Positions 47,085 through 55,838 of a DNA stretch of 64,000 bases are shown one piece after another (position 1 is the first letter of the stretch; each line of letters opens with the position of its first letter). The stretch is taken from positions 1 to 64,000 of the forward strand of contig NZ_JAAHGO010000015.1 of NCBI RefSeq assembly GCF_010672455.1, written 5' to 3'. A program made the translations under genes and the position numbers. Below the pieces are notes generated by a model. That model made no database searches. It was not told where the DNA came from and saw only the letters and a program-made list of their open reading frames with translations. Source of the stretch: Okeania sp. SIO2C9. Its GTDB lineage: Bacteria > Cyanobacteriota > Cyanobacteriia > Cyanobacteriales > Microcoleaceae.

Positions 47085-49016
47085 ATGAATAAAGCTCAGA
47101 CTCTAAAAAGAAAGTTAGGAAATCCTAAGCCACTTTTAAGCGTAGCATGGGATACAGAGGATATACCTTCACAAGTTTCAATTAATCCCAACCTTCAATG
47201 GAAGGATATTAATTGGAAGAAAGTAGAGAAATCTGTGTTCAAATTACAAAAATTGATTTACAGAGCATCCATGAGTGGCGAATTCCGCAAGATGCACAGA
47301 TACCAAAAACTTCTGACCAAAAGTTATTACGCTAGGTTGCTAGCTGTTAGGCGCGTGACACAGGATAACCAAGGACGGAAAACTGCTGGAGTAGATGGTA
47401 TAAAAAATCTATCTCCAATGCAGCGATTCAACTTGGTGAACCTACTCGCATCACGCCACATCAAAGCAAGTCCCACTCGCAGAGTCTATATACCAAAACC
47501 AGCTAAAGATGAAAAGCGAGTGCTAATTGATGAGGTCTCCTCAGAATGTAAGACGCACTCAAGACAACGTCCTCTAGGCATCCCAACGATGTACGACCGC
47601 GCGTTACAAGCCCTGGTGAAATTAGGTATGGAACCAGAGTGGGAAGCACGCTTTGAACCTAATAGCTATGGTCTTTTCCGGTGGTCAACACATGATGCCA
47701 TAGAAGCTATCTATATAAGCATTAACCATAAACCAAAATATGTTCTAGATGCTGATATATCCAAATGCTTTGATCAAATTAACCATGATGCACTGCTGAG
47801 GAAATTAGGTCATTCACCATACAGACGATTAATCAAACAATGGTTAAAGTCTGGAGTGTTTGATAATAAACAATTCCTAAAATCTGTGGAAGGTACACCA
47901 CAGGGAGGGGTAATCAGCCCCCTACTAGCAAACATCGCCCTGCACGGAATGGAAGAAAGACTAATGGAATTTGCCGAAAAACTCCCGATTAGACATCCTA
48001 ATGGAAGAGCAATGGCAAAGAAATACAAACGTCAAAGTCTCTCCCTAATACGCTATGCTGACGACTTCGTTATCCTACACGAAGATATCAAAGTAGTCCT
48101 GCAAGCAAAAGCCGTAATACAGGAATGGTTAAACCAGGTAGGACTAGAACTAAAACCAGGAAAAACCAAAATTGCCCATACCCTGGAAGAATATGAAGGG
48201 AATCAACCTGGATTTGATTTTCTAGGTTTTACAATTAGGCAATGGAAGGTTAAGTCAACTAAACAAGGATTTAAAACGCTGATAAAACCGTCCTCTAAGA
48301 GTATCAAAACTCACTACCGGAAACTGGCAGATATATGTAATTCTCACAAAACTGCCCCTACTAAAGCTCTAATAGCTAAATTAAATCCGGTAATAAGAGG
48401 ATGGGCTAACTACTTTTCAGCCGTAGTCAGTAAGGAGATATTCAAAAAAATTGATGACCTCCTGTGGAAAAGGCTATGGAGATGGGCAAGTAGGAGGCAT
48501 CCGAATAAGTCAGCCACTTGGGTTAAGAAAAAGTATTTCCCCAGCGTAAAAGGAACCAGAAATTGGGTACTTAACGAAGGCGAATATATACTAAATCTGC
48601 ACTTTGATGTACCTATTATACGGCATATTAAAGTAAAAGATAATAAATCACCCTATGACGGTGACTGGACTTATTGGAGCAGCAGAATCGGAAAACATCC
48701 AGGCGTAAGGAAAGAAGTCACAGCGCTGTTAAAACGGCAAAAGAATAAATGCGCATCCTGTGGACTAACCTTTAGACCAAACGACCTAATTGAAGTTGAC
48801 CATATAAAACCAAGGTCTGAAGGTGGTGACAACACATATAAAAATAAACAACTGTTGCACCGACATTGCCACGATACTAAAACTGCCTTAGATAAAAAGA
48901 CATATCAAAAAACAAAGTCACAGGACTTACCTGAAGGTTATTTATGGGTTGACGATATGTTGATATTAAGGCAGGGATGTACCCATGAAAAGGGACGGCT
49001 AAGAGAGGAGCCGTGA
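47085..49016 (+). CDS. Group II intron-encoded protein D: RT/maturase with HNH
   Basis: 643 residues, single open frame. RT blocks RPLGIPTMYDRAL, EGTPQGGVISPLLANIALHG and LIRYADDFVIL are intact; maturase X (VIRGWANYFSAVV) and C-terminal HNH (CASCGLTF, EVDHIKPRSEGG, HRHCH) follow. Two changes are shared with protein A: the 17-residue insert RVLIDEVSSECKTHSRQ before RPLGIPT, and GLFRWSTHDA in place of GFRPGRSTHDA. The last residues (REEP) overlap the start of domain V. Could act for introns C and A in trans (inference). Confidence 0.9.
   Translation: MNKAQTLKRKLGNPKPLLSVAWDTEDIPSQVSINPNLQWKDINWKKVEKSVFKLQKLIYRASMSGEFRKMHRYQKLLTKSYYARLLAVRRVTQDNQGRKTAGVDGIKNLSPMQRFNLVNLLASRHIKASPTRRVYIPKPAKDEKRVLIDEVSSECKTHSRQRPLGIPTMYDRALQALVKLGMEPEWEARFEPNSYGLFRWSTHDAIEAIYISINHKPKYVLDADISKCFDQINHDALLRKLGHSPYRRLIKQWLKSGVFDNKQFLKSVEGTPQGGVISPLLANIALHGMEERLMEFAEKLPIRHPNGRAMAKKYKRQSLSLIRYADDFVILHEDIKVVLQAKAVIQEWLNQVGLELKPGKTKIAHTLEEYEGNQPGFDFLGFTIRQWKVKSTKQGFKTLIKPSSKSIKTHYRKLADICNSHKTAPTKALIAKLNPVIRGWANYFSAVVSKEIFKKIDDLLWKRLWRWASRRHPNKSATWVKKKYFPSVKGTRNWVLNEGEYILNLHFDVPIIRHIKVKDNKSPYDGDWTYWSSRIGKHPGVRKEVTALLKRQKNKCASCGLTFRPNDLIEVDHIKPRSEGGDNTYKNKQLLHRHCHDTKTALDKKTYQKTKSQDLPEGYLWVDDMLILRQGCTHEKGRLREEP
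47517..47567. repeat. 51-bp palindromic insert in RT ORF D
   Basis: CGAGTGCTAATTGATGAGG, TCTCCTCAGAATGTAAGACG and CACTCAAGACAA, placed exactly as the insert at 7675-7725 in the homologous ORF. Absent from the intron C ORF. Encodes 17 residues in frame. Confidence 0.92.
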
Positions 49017-49085
49017 TGAGGTGAAAGTCTCACGTCCGGTTCTGAAGACGAGTCGGGTAGGGTAACTTACCTGGCTTAGTTTAAC

Positions 49086-49238
49086 AAAGCTTACGGTTCA
49101 TGGATGAATTTTTTCTCGATGCGACATACTTTTATTATCGATCCAGATGGGATGTTGCAGGAGATTTTTCTAGGGGTTAGACCACCTATTCATAGTCAAG
49201 AAGTTTTGGCTGATTTAGATGAGTTGCAAAAGAGTTAG
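49086..49238 (+). CDS. Peroxiredoxin exon 3 (C-terminal 50 residues)
   Basis: Begins KAYGSWMNFFSMRHTFIIDP directly after the intron D 3' end, continues DGMLQEIFLGVRPPIHSQEV and ends LQKS with TAG at 49236-49238. KAYG and the TFIIDPDG strand are usual in PrxQ/BCP proteins. Without splicing it has no start codon and would be missed. Confidence 0.9.
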   Translation, partial: KAYGSWMNFFSMRHTFIIDPDGMLQEIFLGVRPPIHSQEVLADLDELQKS

Positions 49239-49466
49239 CTAAGTTAATTAAGTAGGGAGTTATGCACCACTCCCTACTAATTTTAAGTAGCAGATGAATT
49301 ATTGCTACATATAAGTTTTTTTCCTCTCAGTACTATTTCTGGCGTAATTATTCCAGGTTATTTACTTATACAAATTATTGAATTAGTTGTATTATCTTCT
49401 TCTAGAAATACTGCACCTGTAAAGCTATTTCAAAAATTAATAATTAATAATTAATAATTAATAATT

Positions 49467-49700
49467 AGGGCTTGCTGATTAAATCTAAAAGCATTGACAT
49501 ATAAAGACTTTAGCTTTTTTGGTGTCGAAAAAAGTACGCCTGTTTCAGCTCTTCATGCTCATGCATGGAGCGTATTTTAGGCGCATAGTTAGGCAGAAAA
49601 ATCATTCTTACAATTCTTTCTACTACCTCTTCGCTCATTCCCATTTCTCCTGTCTCCTGTCTCCTACAAAGAGCAAAAAGACTTTATGAGCGCAAACCCT
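49467..49700 (+). mobile_element. MITE-A copy 4 (234 bp), target duplication AATT
   Basis: Ends AGGGCTTGCTGA and GCGCAAACCCT. Flanks AATT at 49463-49466 and 49701-49704. Nearly identical to copy 5 (57878). Preceded by heptamers ATTAATA (49440-49465). Confidence 0.9.
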
Positions 49701-49704
49701 AATT

Positions 49705-49771
49705 AACAATTACCTCTAGTTAAAACCGTTACGGAATTGAATATAAGGAAATATTATTTCTTCTCTTGGTC
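49705..49771 (+). repeat. F2 repeat, copy d (left part)
   Basis: ATTACCTCTAGTTAAAACCG, TTACGGAATTGAATATAAGG, TTTCTTCTCTTGGTCG; stops next to the MITE-B target site. Confidence 0.65.
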
Positions 49772-49782
49772 GTAAGTTTTCG

Positions 49783-49909
49783 GGGTGCATCTCATATTTG
49801 CAAAAATACTTTTTTCCTATATATTCTCTGTTCCCTGTTCCCTGTTCCCTGTTCCCTGTTCCCTAAAAATGATAAATTTTTGGCTTTATTCACGCATTGA
49901 GATGCACCC
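49783..49909 (-). mobile_element. MITE-B copy 2 (127 bp), 8-bp target duplication AGTTTTCG
   Basis: Inverted relative to copy 1 (36416-36590); same ends GGGTGCATCTCA / TGAGATGCACCC. Flanks AGTTTTCG at 49775-49782 and 49910-49917. The middle is a CTGTTCC heptamer run, different from the repeats in copy 1. Confidence 0.92.
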
Positions 49910-50081
49910 AGTTTTCGATTTGAGGGAATAGGGAATAAGGAAGAGAAAAAAATGCGGTACCTGATGAATATGAGAACCGCTATATCATTGATTTGATAAT
50001 TAAAGATCAACACCTTTTACCCAAAAAAACATGATTTTTAAGTTAATCTATTAATCTATGGAAAAGAAATAACTAAAAATT

Positions 50082-51146
50082 ATGCTGAACTTACTAAATA
50101 AAAGATTATTTTGGTTCTTAGCATTACCAATAATTGTCATAAATGGTTGGGCTTTACTTCAAATATTTCAATATTTTGGTCGAATAATTACAATAGCTGT
50201 CTCTGCAACCTTACTCTCATTTTTGTTAGATTATCCAGTGCTTTTTTTAGAGAAACATAAAGTTAAACGCCCCAGAGCAGTTATTTTAGTATTCTTAATA
50301 GCATTAGTAATTATATTAGTTTTGGGAGTTATTCTAATTCCTTTACTATTAGAACAACTTACCGGATTTATTGAAAAATTTCCTAGTTGGCTCGCATCAG
50401 GAAATCAACAATTAGAATCATTTGACCAATGGGCAGATAAACATAAATTACCGATTAATTTAACCCTTTGGACAAATCAATTGGCAGAAAGTTTATCTTC
50501 TCAATTGCAAGATATTACAGGAGATATTATTAGTTTTATTGTTAATGCATTAGGTAGAATTTTTGACATTTTAATCACCATCATTATCACTTTTTACCTA
50601 ATGTTGCATGGCGATCGCTTATGGGATGGGATATTTAATTGGTTGCCTAATCACCTAGAGATTCATGTACGCAAATCATTAAGACAAAACTTTCAAAATT
50701 ACTTTATTGGCCAGGCTACATTAGCTTGTTTAATGGGTGTAGCTATGACCATAGGTTTATTATTTTTAGGAGCTCCTTTTGGTTTATTATTTGGCATAGG
50801 AATTGGTTTAATGACTTTAATTCCTTTTGGTACAGCTTTAGGTGTAACTCTCGTAAGTTTATTAATAACTTTAGAAGATTTTTGGCTAGGTATAAAGGTT
50901 TTAATAGTGATAGTTTTAATAGAGCAAGCAATTGAAAACTTTGTTGCTCCTAGAATATTAGGAGGCTTCACTGGTCTTAATCCTGTCTGGATTTTAGTCA
51001 GTTTATTAGTAGGGGCACAAGTATGGGGAATTTTGGGTTTATTAATTGCTGTCCCCATAGCAGGTTTTGTCAAAAATACTGTTAATTACCTCCGCTACTA
51101 TTCAGAATTTGGCGTTGCTGAATCAAGGTATGAAAATAAAAACTGA
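50082..51146 (+). CDS. AI-2E family transporter
   Basis: 354 residues with about 7-8 membrane helices: two near the N-terminus (13-30, 30-47), one at about 62-88, a soluble domain (about 90-150), then helices from 155 to 335. Typical family stretches are FWFLALPIIVINGWALL, ILIPLLLEQLTGFIEKFP, FNWLPNHLEIHVRKSLRQ, NYFIGQATLACLMGVAM, and ENFVAPRILGGFTGLNPVW. The family (PF01594) includes PerM, TqsA and Na+/H+ antiporter-like members; the exact substrate is unknown. It converges with tyrA, with 6 bp between stops. Confidence 0.85.
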   Translation: MLNLLNKRLFWFLALPIIVINGWALLQIFQYFGRIITIAVSATLLSFLLDYPVLFLEKHKVKRPRAVILVFLIALVIILVLGVILIPLLLEQLTGFIEKFPSWLASGNQQLESFDQWADKHKLPINLTLWTNQLAESLSSQLQDITGDIISFIVNALGRIFDILITIIITFYLMLHGDRLWDGIFNWLPNHLEIHVRKSLRQNFQNYFIGQATLACLMGVAMTIGLLFLGAPFGLLFGIGIGLMTLIPFGTALGVTLVSLLITLEDFWLGIKVLIVIVLIEQAIENFVAPRILGGFTGLNPVWILVSLLVGAQVWGILGLLIAVPIAGFVKNTVNYLRYYSEFGVAESRYENKN

Positions 51147-51152
51147 AAAATC

Positions 51153-52004
51153 TCAAATTTCATGCTGTAAAAAGAGTTTTCTATTTTGCTCTGTATACCT
51201 TAACTTTTCTTCCAGAATCTGCCAATCTTCTTGTTCAATTTGTTGAATAAACTGGTCAATTTGTTCACGAAAAGAATAGAGTGATCGTAACACCTCTCCA
51301 CGATTATATTTGGCCATCATTAGTCCTAATTCAGGATTACCTCCTCCCACACGACTAGTATCACGGAAGCCAGAACTAGCCAAATCTTGTGTTAACTTGA
51401 AAACTGTAGGATTAGTCTCGCTCATACAAGCAAGAATCAAACTTGCACTGGCCATAACAGGCAAATGAGAAATCCAAGCAACAGCTCGATCATGTTCATA
51501 AGGGTCACAAAAGTAAATTTGACTCTTGAGCGACTTAGCTATTGCCTTAATTTTCTCCACAGACTCTAGGGGAGTATTTTCCGTAGGGGTCAGCACATAA
51601 GGTCTATTTTGAAATAAACCCAACTGAGCCACTTCAATTCCATTTTCTGCTTTGCCCGCCATAGGGTGTCCACCTACAAAATTAGGCCAGGTGTGGGAAA
51701 CCGCTTCCACGATAGGTGCCTTAACCGAACCGACATCGGTTAAAATTGTAGTGGGAGAAAGAATTGGAATCAGCTCTTCTAAAGTAGGAAAAATAACGGC
51801 TATGGGAGTACAAATAAATATTACATCAGCAATAGATAGTAAAGATAGATCCAAACTGGCCTCATCAACAGCCCCAAGAGCGAGTGCCTTTTGACAAGTT
51901 TGTTCTCGATGAGATACCCCAAGAACACGATAACCAAGGGTTCTTAAATCTAATCCAATTGAGCCACCGATTAAACCTAATCCGACAATACCTATATTAA
52001 TCAT
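51153..52004 (-). CDS. tyrA: Prephenate/arogenate dehydrogenase
   Basis: 283 residues. Rossmann motif GLGLIGGSIG (7-16) binds NAD(P). Catalytic-region stretches VGGHPMAGKAENGIEVA (His of GHPMAG), YVLTPTENTP and VAWISHLPVMASASLI (SHLP) identify a TyrA dehydrogenase for tyrosine synthesis. Cyanobacterial enzymes of this length usually act on arogenate with NADP. No regulatory ACT domain is present. The start ATG at 52004 is only 6 bp from the first possible ATG of the divergent pentapeptide gene, so promoters overlap. Confidence 0.92.
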   Translation of the reverse strand: MINIGIVGLGLIGGSIGLDLRTLGYRVLGVSHREQTCQKALALGAVDEASLDLSLLSIADVIFICTPIAVIFPTLEELIPILSPTTILTDVGSVKAPIVEAVSHTWPNFVGGHPMAGKAENGIEVAQLGLFQNRPYVLTPTENTPLESVEKIKAIAKSLKSQIYFCDPYEHDRAVAWISHLPVMASASLILACMSETNPTVFKLTQDLASSGFRDTSRVGGGNPELGLMMAKYNRGEVLRSLYSFREQIDQFIQQIEQEDWQILEEKLRYTEQNRKLFLQHEI

Positions 52005-52010
52005 AATGAA

Positions 52011-53597
52011 ATGGGGATTATACCAGGGTGCGCCCTAATGATAATCGAAGAACTTCAAAAAAAATATGCCACTGGTGAAAGAGACTTTACTGACTTCAAT
52101 CTTTTTGAGGCCAATCTTAGTGGTATTAATCTCAGTGGTGCAAATCTTAGCGGAGTCAATCTCAGCGTTGCCAACCTCAGTGGGGCAAATTTAACTGATG
52201 CTAATCTCAGTAAAGCTAAACTTAATATTACTAAACTTAACGGCGCTCATCTTAGTGGCACTAACTTAAATGATGCCGATCTTAATGTAGCTAATCTAGT
52301 TTTAGTTAATCTCAAAAAAGCTCAATTAGTTGCTGCTAAATTGATTAGAGCAGAGCTGATTAGGGCAGAATTAAGTGAGGCGAATCTCTCTTTTGCCGAC
52401 TTAAGTGGAGCAAGTCTGATAGAAGCTACCCTCAGAAAAACGAATCTTAGTGGTGCCAACTTAAAGGGAGCGAACCTACGCTTTGCTTCTCTAACAGGAG
52501 CTAATTTAATAGAAACTAACTTGCAAGGAGTAGATCTTAGTGGCGCTGATCTTAGTGGTGCTGACCTTAGTGGTGCTGAACTCAGACAAACGAATCTTAC
52601 TGGTGCTAACTTGAGTGGAGCTGATTTAAGTGGGGCTAATTTACGTTGGGCTAGTCTGATTGGGGCCAACCTAAAGTGGGCTAATCTTAGTGATGCCAAG
52701 CTTAGTGGTGCTGACCTAAGTAGAGCTGACTTGTCCCAGGCTAATCTTTTAAATACTAGCTTAGTTCATGCTGATTTATCAAATGCTTGTTTAATTGAAG
52801 TAGATTGGATTGGAGCAGATTTAACAGGTGCAACTTTAACAGGTGCAAAAATTTATGGTGCTTCTCGCTTAGGAATTAAAACAGAAGCGGCAATTTGTGA
52901 ATGGTTTGATTTGAGTTCTAATGGAGATCGAAGTAAAGTCCATTATCTCAATGCTGAAAAAATAACAAGTTTCTTTCACGAGACTCTTCCTAAAGTAAAA
53001 ATTATTGTTGATGCTCCCTTAGATAGCTCTGGTCATTATGCTCTAGCAGCAACATATTATCAAATTAGTAAGTATTTACCAGAGCTAAATCAACCACCTT
53101 CTATACAAATTAACTCTTGTCGAACAATAATCTCGTTTCAAATGAAAAGCGACAAGAAACTATTTGCTACTGCTTATGCTGCTATTATCGCTTTTAATGA
53201 TGCTGCTAAGACTCAAGAAAAAATTAGCAATATTATGGAAATGCTTGACTCTCAAGATGCAAACTATTTAACTCCTAGAACGGCTAAAAAAATTCAGCAG
53301 CTAACTACAGTTTTCAACCAATCTATTAAAAAAATTAATCAAATTAATAAAGACAAGGAATTACTGAGATTTTGCAACGGAATTAAGTTTTTTCAGACAC
53401 CAACAAAAATAACTCTTGTTAATTCAAGCGATCAAAATTTTAATGTTTATCATCATCCTACATTCGGTAAGCGAATAATTAATAAAGTTAGTAAAAATAG
53501 TGAAGTAGAAACTATCATTCAAGTGCCTCAAGCAGAGTCATATTCTATAAATACAATTATGAATTTCCTGGATGGTTTTCATAATTTTAAATATTAG
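52011..53597 (+). CDS. Cytosolic pentapeptide-repeat protein with C-terminal domain (1)
   Basis: 528 residues from ATG 52011. The ATG at 52038 (MIIEELQKKYATGERDFTDF) matches the start of the paralogue at 54316 better and leaves room for a promoter. Pentapeptides (NLSGADLSGADLSGAELRQT type) span about 25-285. The C-terminal part (about 300-528) starts EAAICEWFDLSSNGDRSKVH and includes KIIVDAPLDSSGHYALAATY, shared with the paralogue but not recognised as a known domain. No signal peptide. Role unknown; pentapeptide helices can mimic DNA or scaffold proteins. Confidence 0.82.
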   Translation: MGIIPGCALMIIEELQKKYATGERDFTDFNLFEANLSGINLSGANLSGVNLSVANLSGANLTDANLSKAKLNITKLNGAHLSGTNLNDADLNVANLVLVNLKKAQLVAAKLIRAELIRAELSEANLSFADLSGASLIEATLRKTNLSGANLKGANLRFASLTGANLIETNLQGVDLSGADLSGADLSGAELRQTNLTGANLSGADLSGANLRWASLIGANLKWANLSDAKLSGADLSRADLSQANLLNTSLVHADLSNACLIEVDWIGADLTGATLTGAKIYGASRLGIKTEAAICEWFDLSSNGDRSKVHYLNAEKITSFFHETLPKVKIIVDAPLDSSGHYALAATYYQISKYLPELNQPPSIQINSCRTIISFQMKSDKKLFATAYAAIIAFNDAAKTQEKISNIMEMLDSQDANYLTPRTAKKIQQLTTVFNQSIKKINQINKDKELLRFCNGIKFFQTPTKITLVNSSDQNFNVYHHPTFGKRIINKVSKNSEVETIIQVPQAESYSINTIMNFLDGFHNFKY

Positions 53598-54315
53598 TTT
53601 ACTAATGCAAAATTATTGTTGATAATTATTATCTCAAATATCAAATTTTTATTCTTAAGAGCGATTTGTTATACTTTAATTAATACCACCGATAACAGAA
53701 TAAAATATTTGTTATATTAGCACAATAGAAAACTTGTATATAATACAATGGCTCTATATTGACTGCAAACTTTGTCATAGAAAACGCTGTTTTATAACAG
53801 AGATTTATAATTTTTCCCTATTCCCTAACATCTTGAATTTTGTACTTCACCTAATTGCAAAAATCTATAACATGATAGAGTTAAAAAAAACTAGACACCA
53901 AATTTATCTTAAAAGTTAAAGCAAGATAAATACAGTAAATTACAAGTATATGAAGTACAAAAATTAACAATAAAAATAAAAGTTTTGTGGTCGGATATCT
54001 TGCCCGCCACTGGTGTACCTCACTTAGATGAAATCTTTTGTATCTTTATGATTAATGTAGCAGTGTTAATTTGAATTTTGCATAAAATATTTTGGAATTA
54101 GGGAAAAGACTGTTCGATTTATTTTCTATTCCTGGATTTTTTACAAATAATTTAAGACTACTATATCCAGAAAATTAATATTGACTTCAAGTTTAACAGT
54201 TAACTTGATTAAATTACCTACTTTTGTTTTGTACAAATAACTAATTTAGATAAAAAAATCATATTAAAATTCAGTAGAAAAATATATTTAGTCAACTTGA
54301 CTTAATCAACAACAG
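53598..54315. other. Intergenic between pentapeptide genes
   Basis: Very AT-rich, no gene and no clear repeat. Confidence 0.4.
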
Positions 54316-55833
54316 ATGCCAGAAGAAATATTCAGAAGATTTGAATTAGTCAAAAGATATGCACAAGGGGAAAGAAATTTTACTGCTATAAACCTGACAG
54401 AAGTTAATCTCAGTAAGATGAACTTAAGTCAAAGTAATTTCAGTAATGCTACCCTATTTGTCTCTAATCTTAGTGGTGCTAATCTTAGTGAATCAAATTT
54501 CAGTAAAGCTAATCTTAATGTAGCTCGCCTTAGCAATGCCAATCTCAACAGGGCAATATTGAACCAAGCTACTTTAAATGTGGCCAATCTAGTCCGAACT
54601 AATCTGAGGGAAGCTACATTAGTTCGAGCTACATTAGTTAGAGGAGAATTAGTCAGAGTAGATATGACTCTAGCTAATCTCAACAGAGCTAATCTCAGCG
54701 GTGCTGATATGAGAGAAGCTATCCTAACAGAAGCAAACTTTAAGCAAGCTAACCTTAGCGGTGCAAATCTTAGAGTGGCCACAATACAAGGAACTTATCT
54801 AGAACAAGCTATTCTCCATAGTGCCGATCTAACAAAAGCAGATTTACAAGGAGCAGATCTGACCAATGCTGAATTAAGACAGGCTAACTTAAGTATGGCT
54901 AATCTCCGGAATGCTAAGTTTAATGGAGCTAATCTGAGATGGGCTACTCTTAATGGAGCTGACTTAACTAATGCTAACCTGAGTAATGTTAAGCTGAGTG
55001 GGGCCAATCTTCATAAAGCAAATTTAACTAATACAAAATTAACTAATGCTAGTTTAGTTCATGCTGATTTAACTGAAGCCAATTTGATTAGAGCTGATTT
55101 AGTGGGAGTAGATTTATCAGGGGCAATTTTGACTGGAGCAAAACTTTATGAAGTTCCTAGATTAAATATTAAAGCTGATGAAATTGTTTGTGAATGGATT
55201 GATACTAGCCCCAACGGAGATAATAGCCAAGTATATTATTTTAAATCATCAGCAGAATCTAAAAGATTTTTTAGCCAACAATCTCCAACTGTTCAAATTA
55301 TTGTTGATTCACCTTTAGACCTCAAAGCTAATGTAGCTCTCGCTACAACTTACTATCATTTGGGCAAGGATTATGATTGTGTTACTCGTCCTCCTAGTAT
55401 TGAAGTTAGCTACCGAAAAACTATTTTGAATTTTAGAGCAGACAGTGATGAACTCTTATTTATGCTAGCATTTATTGTGATTTTTCCTTTCGCTGATGCT
55501 AAAAAAGCTCAAACTAATGTGATAGAAATTGTTAAAAATATTCCTTTACAAGAAATGAATACCAAAATATTAGAATTAGAAATAAAAATGGAACAGCTTG
55601 TCAAAAAAAATCAGCGAATTCAAACAATTATCGACTCTGTTAGAGGCAAAATTGCTTTTTTTTCCAGTCCTACTCAGTTGATTTTAAATAATTCCAGCGG
55701 TCAGGGTTTAGTATTAAGTAGTAATCCAGACTTTGATAAAAAAAACTGTCAAAATCTAAGAGAGCAAACATTTGCTTTGCCTCCTGAAAATAAGGTGGTT
55801 GATTTTATCAACAGCTTTTATTATTTGGGTTAA
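54316..55833 (+). CDS. Cytosolic pentapeptide-repeat protein with C-terminal domain (2)
   Basis: 505 residues. MPEEIFRRFELVKRYAQGER leads into pentapeptides (about 25-280; NLSGADMREAILTEANFKQA type). The C-terminal domain has DEIVCEWIDTSPNGDNSQVY and VQIIVDSPLDLKANVALATT, parallel to the paralogue at 52011, then a coiled-coil-like stretch (ILELEIKMEQLVKKNQRIQT). The next gene begins 5 bp after the stop, so the two are probably translated together. Function unknown. Confidence 0.83.
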   Translation: MPEEIFRRFELVKRYAQGERNFTAINLTEVNLSKMNLSQSNFSNATLFVSNLSGANLSESNFSKANLNVARLSNANLNRAILNQATLNVANLVRTNLREATLVRATLVRGELVRVDMTLANLNRANLSGADMREAILTEANFKQANLSGANLRVATIQGTYLEQAILHSADLTKADLQGADLTNAELRQANLSMANLRNAKFNGANLRWATLNGADLTNANLSNVKLSGANLHKANLTNTKLTNASLVHADLTEANLIRADLVGVDLSGAILTGAKLYEVPRLNIKADEIVCEWIDTSPNGDNSQVYYFKSSAESKRFFSQQSPTVQIIVDSPLDLKANVALATTYYHLGKDYDCVTRPPSIEVSYRKTILNFRADSDELLFMLAFIVIFPFADAKKAQTNVIEIVKNIPLQEMNTKILELEIKMEQLVKKNQRIQTIIDSVRGKIAFFSSPTQLILNNSSGQGLVLSSNPDFDKKNCQNLREQTFALPPENKVVDFINSFYYLG

Positions 55834-55838
55834 AGTTT

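Larger units (their letters stand above)
46485..49085 (+). mobile_element. Group II intron D, in the peroxiredoxin gene
   Basis: 2601 bp from GTGCGACTCGTTGGTTAG to TTTAAC. Domain V at 49008-49043. Sequence is close to intron C over most of its length and to outer intron A. It lies only 72 bp after intron C, in the same gene and orientation. The encoded RT has the 51-bp insert. Confidence 0.9.

Noticed and set aside
52322-52699. Long ORFs antisense to the pentapeptide genes (also 54429-54782 and 54795-55007)
   Set aside because: They arise from the repeated codon pattern of the pentapeptides on the other strand.
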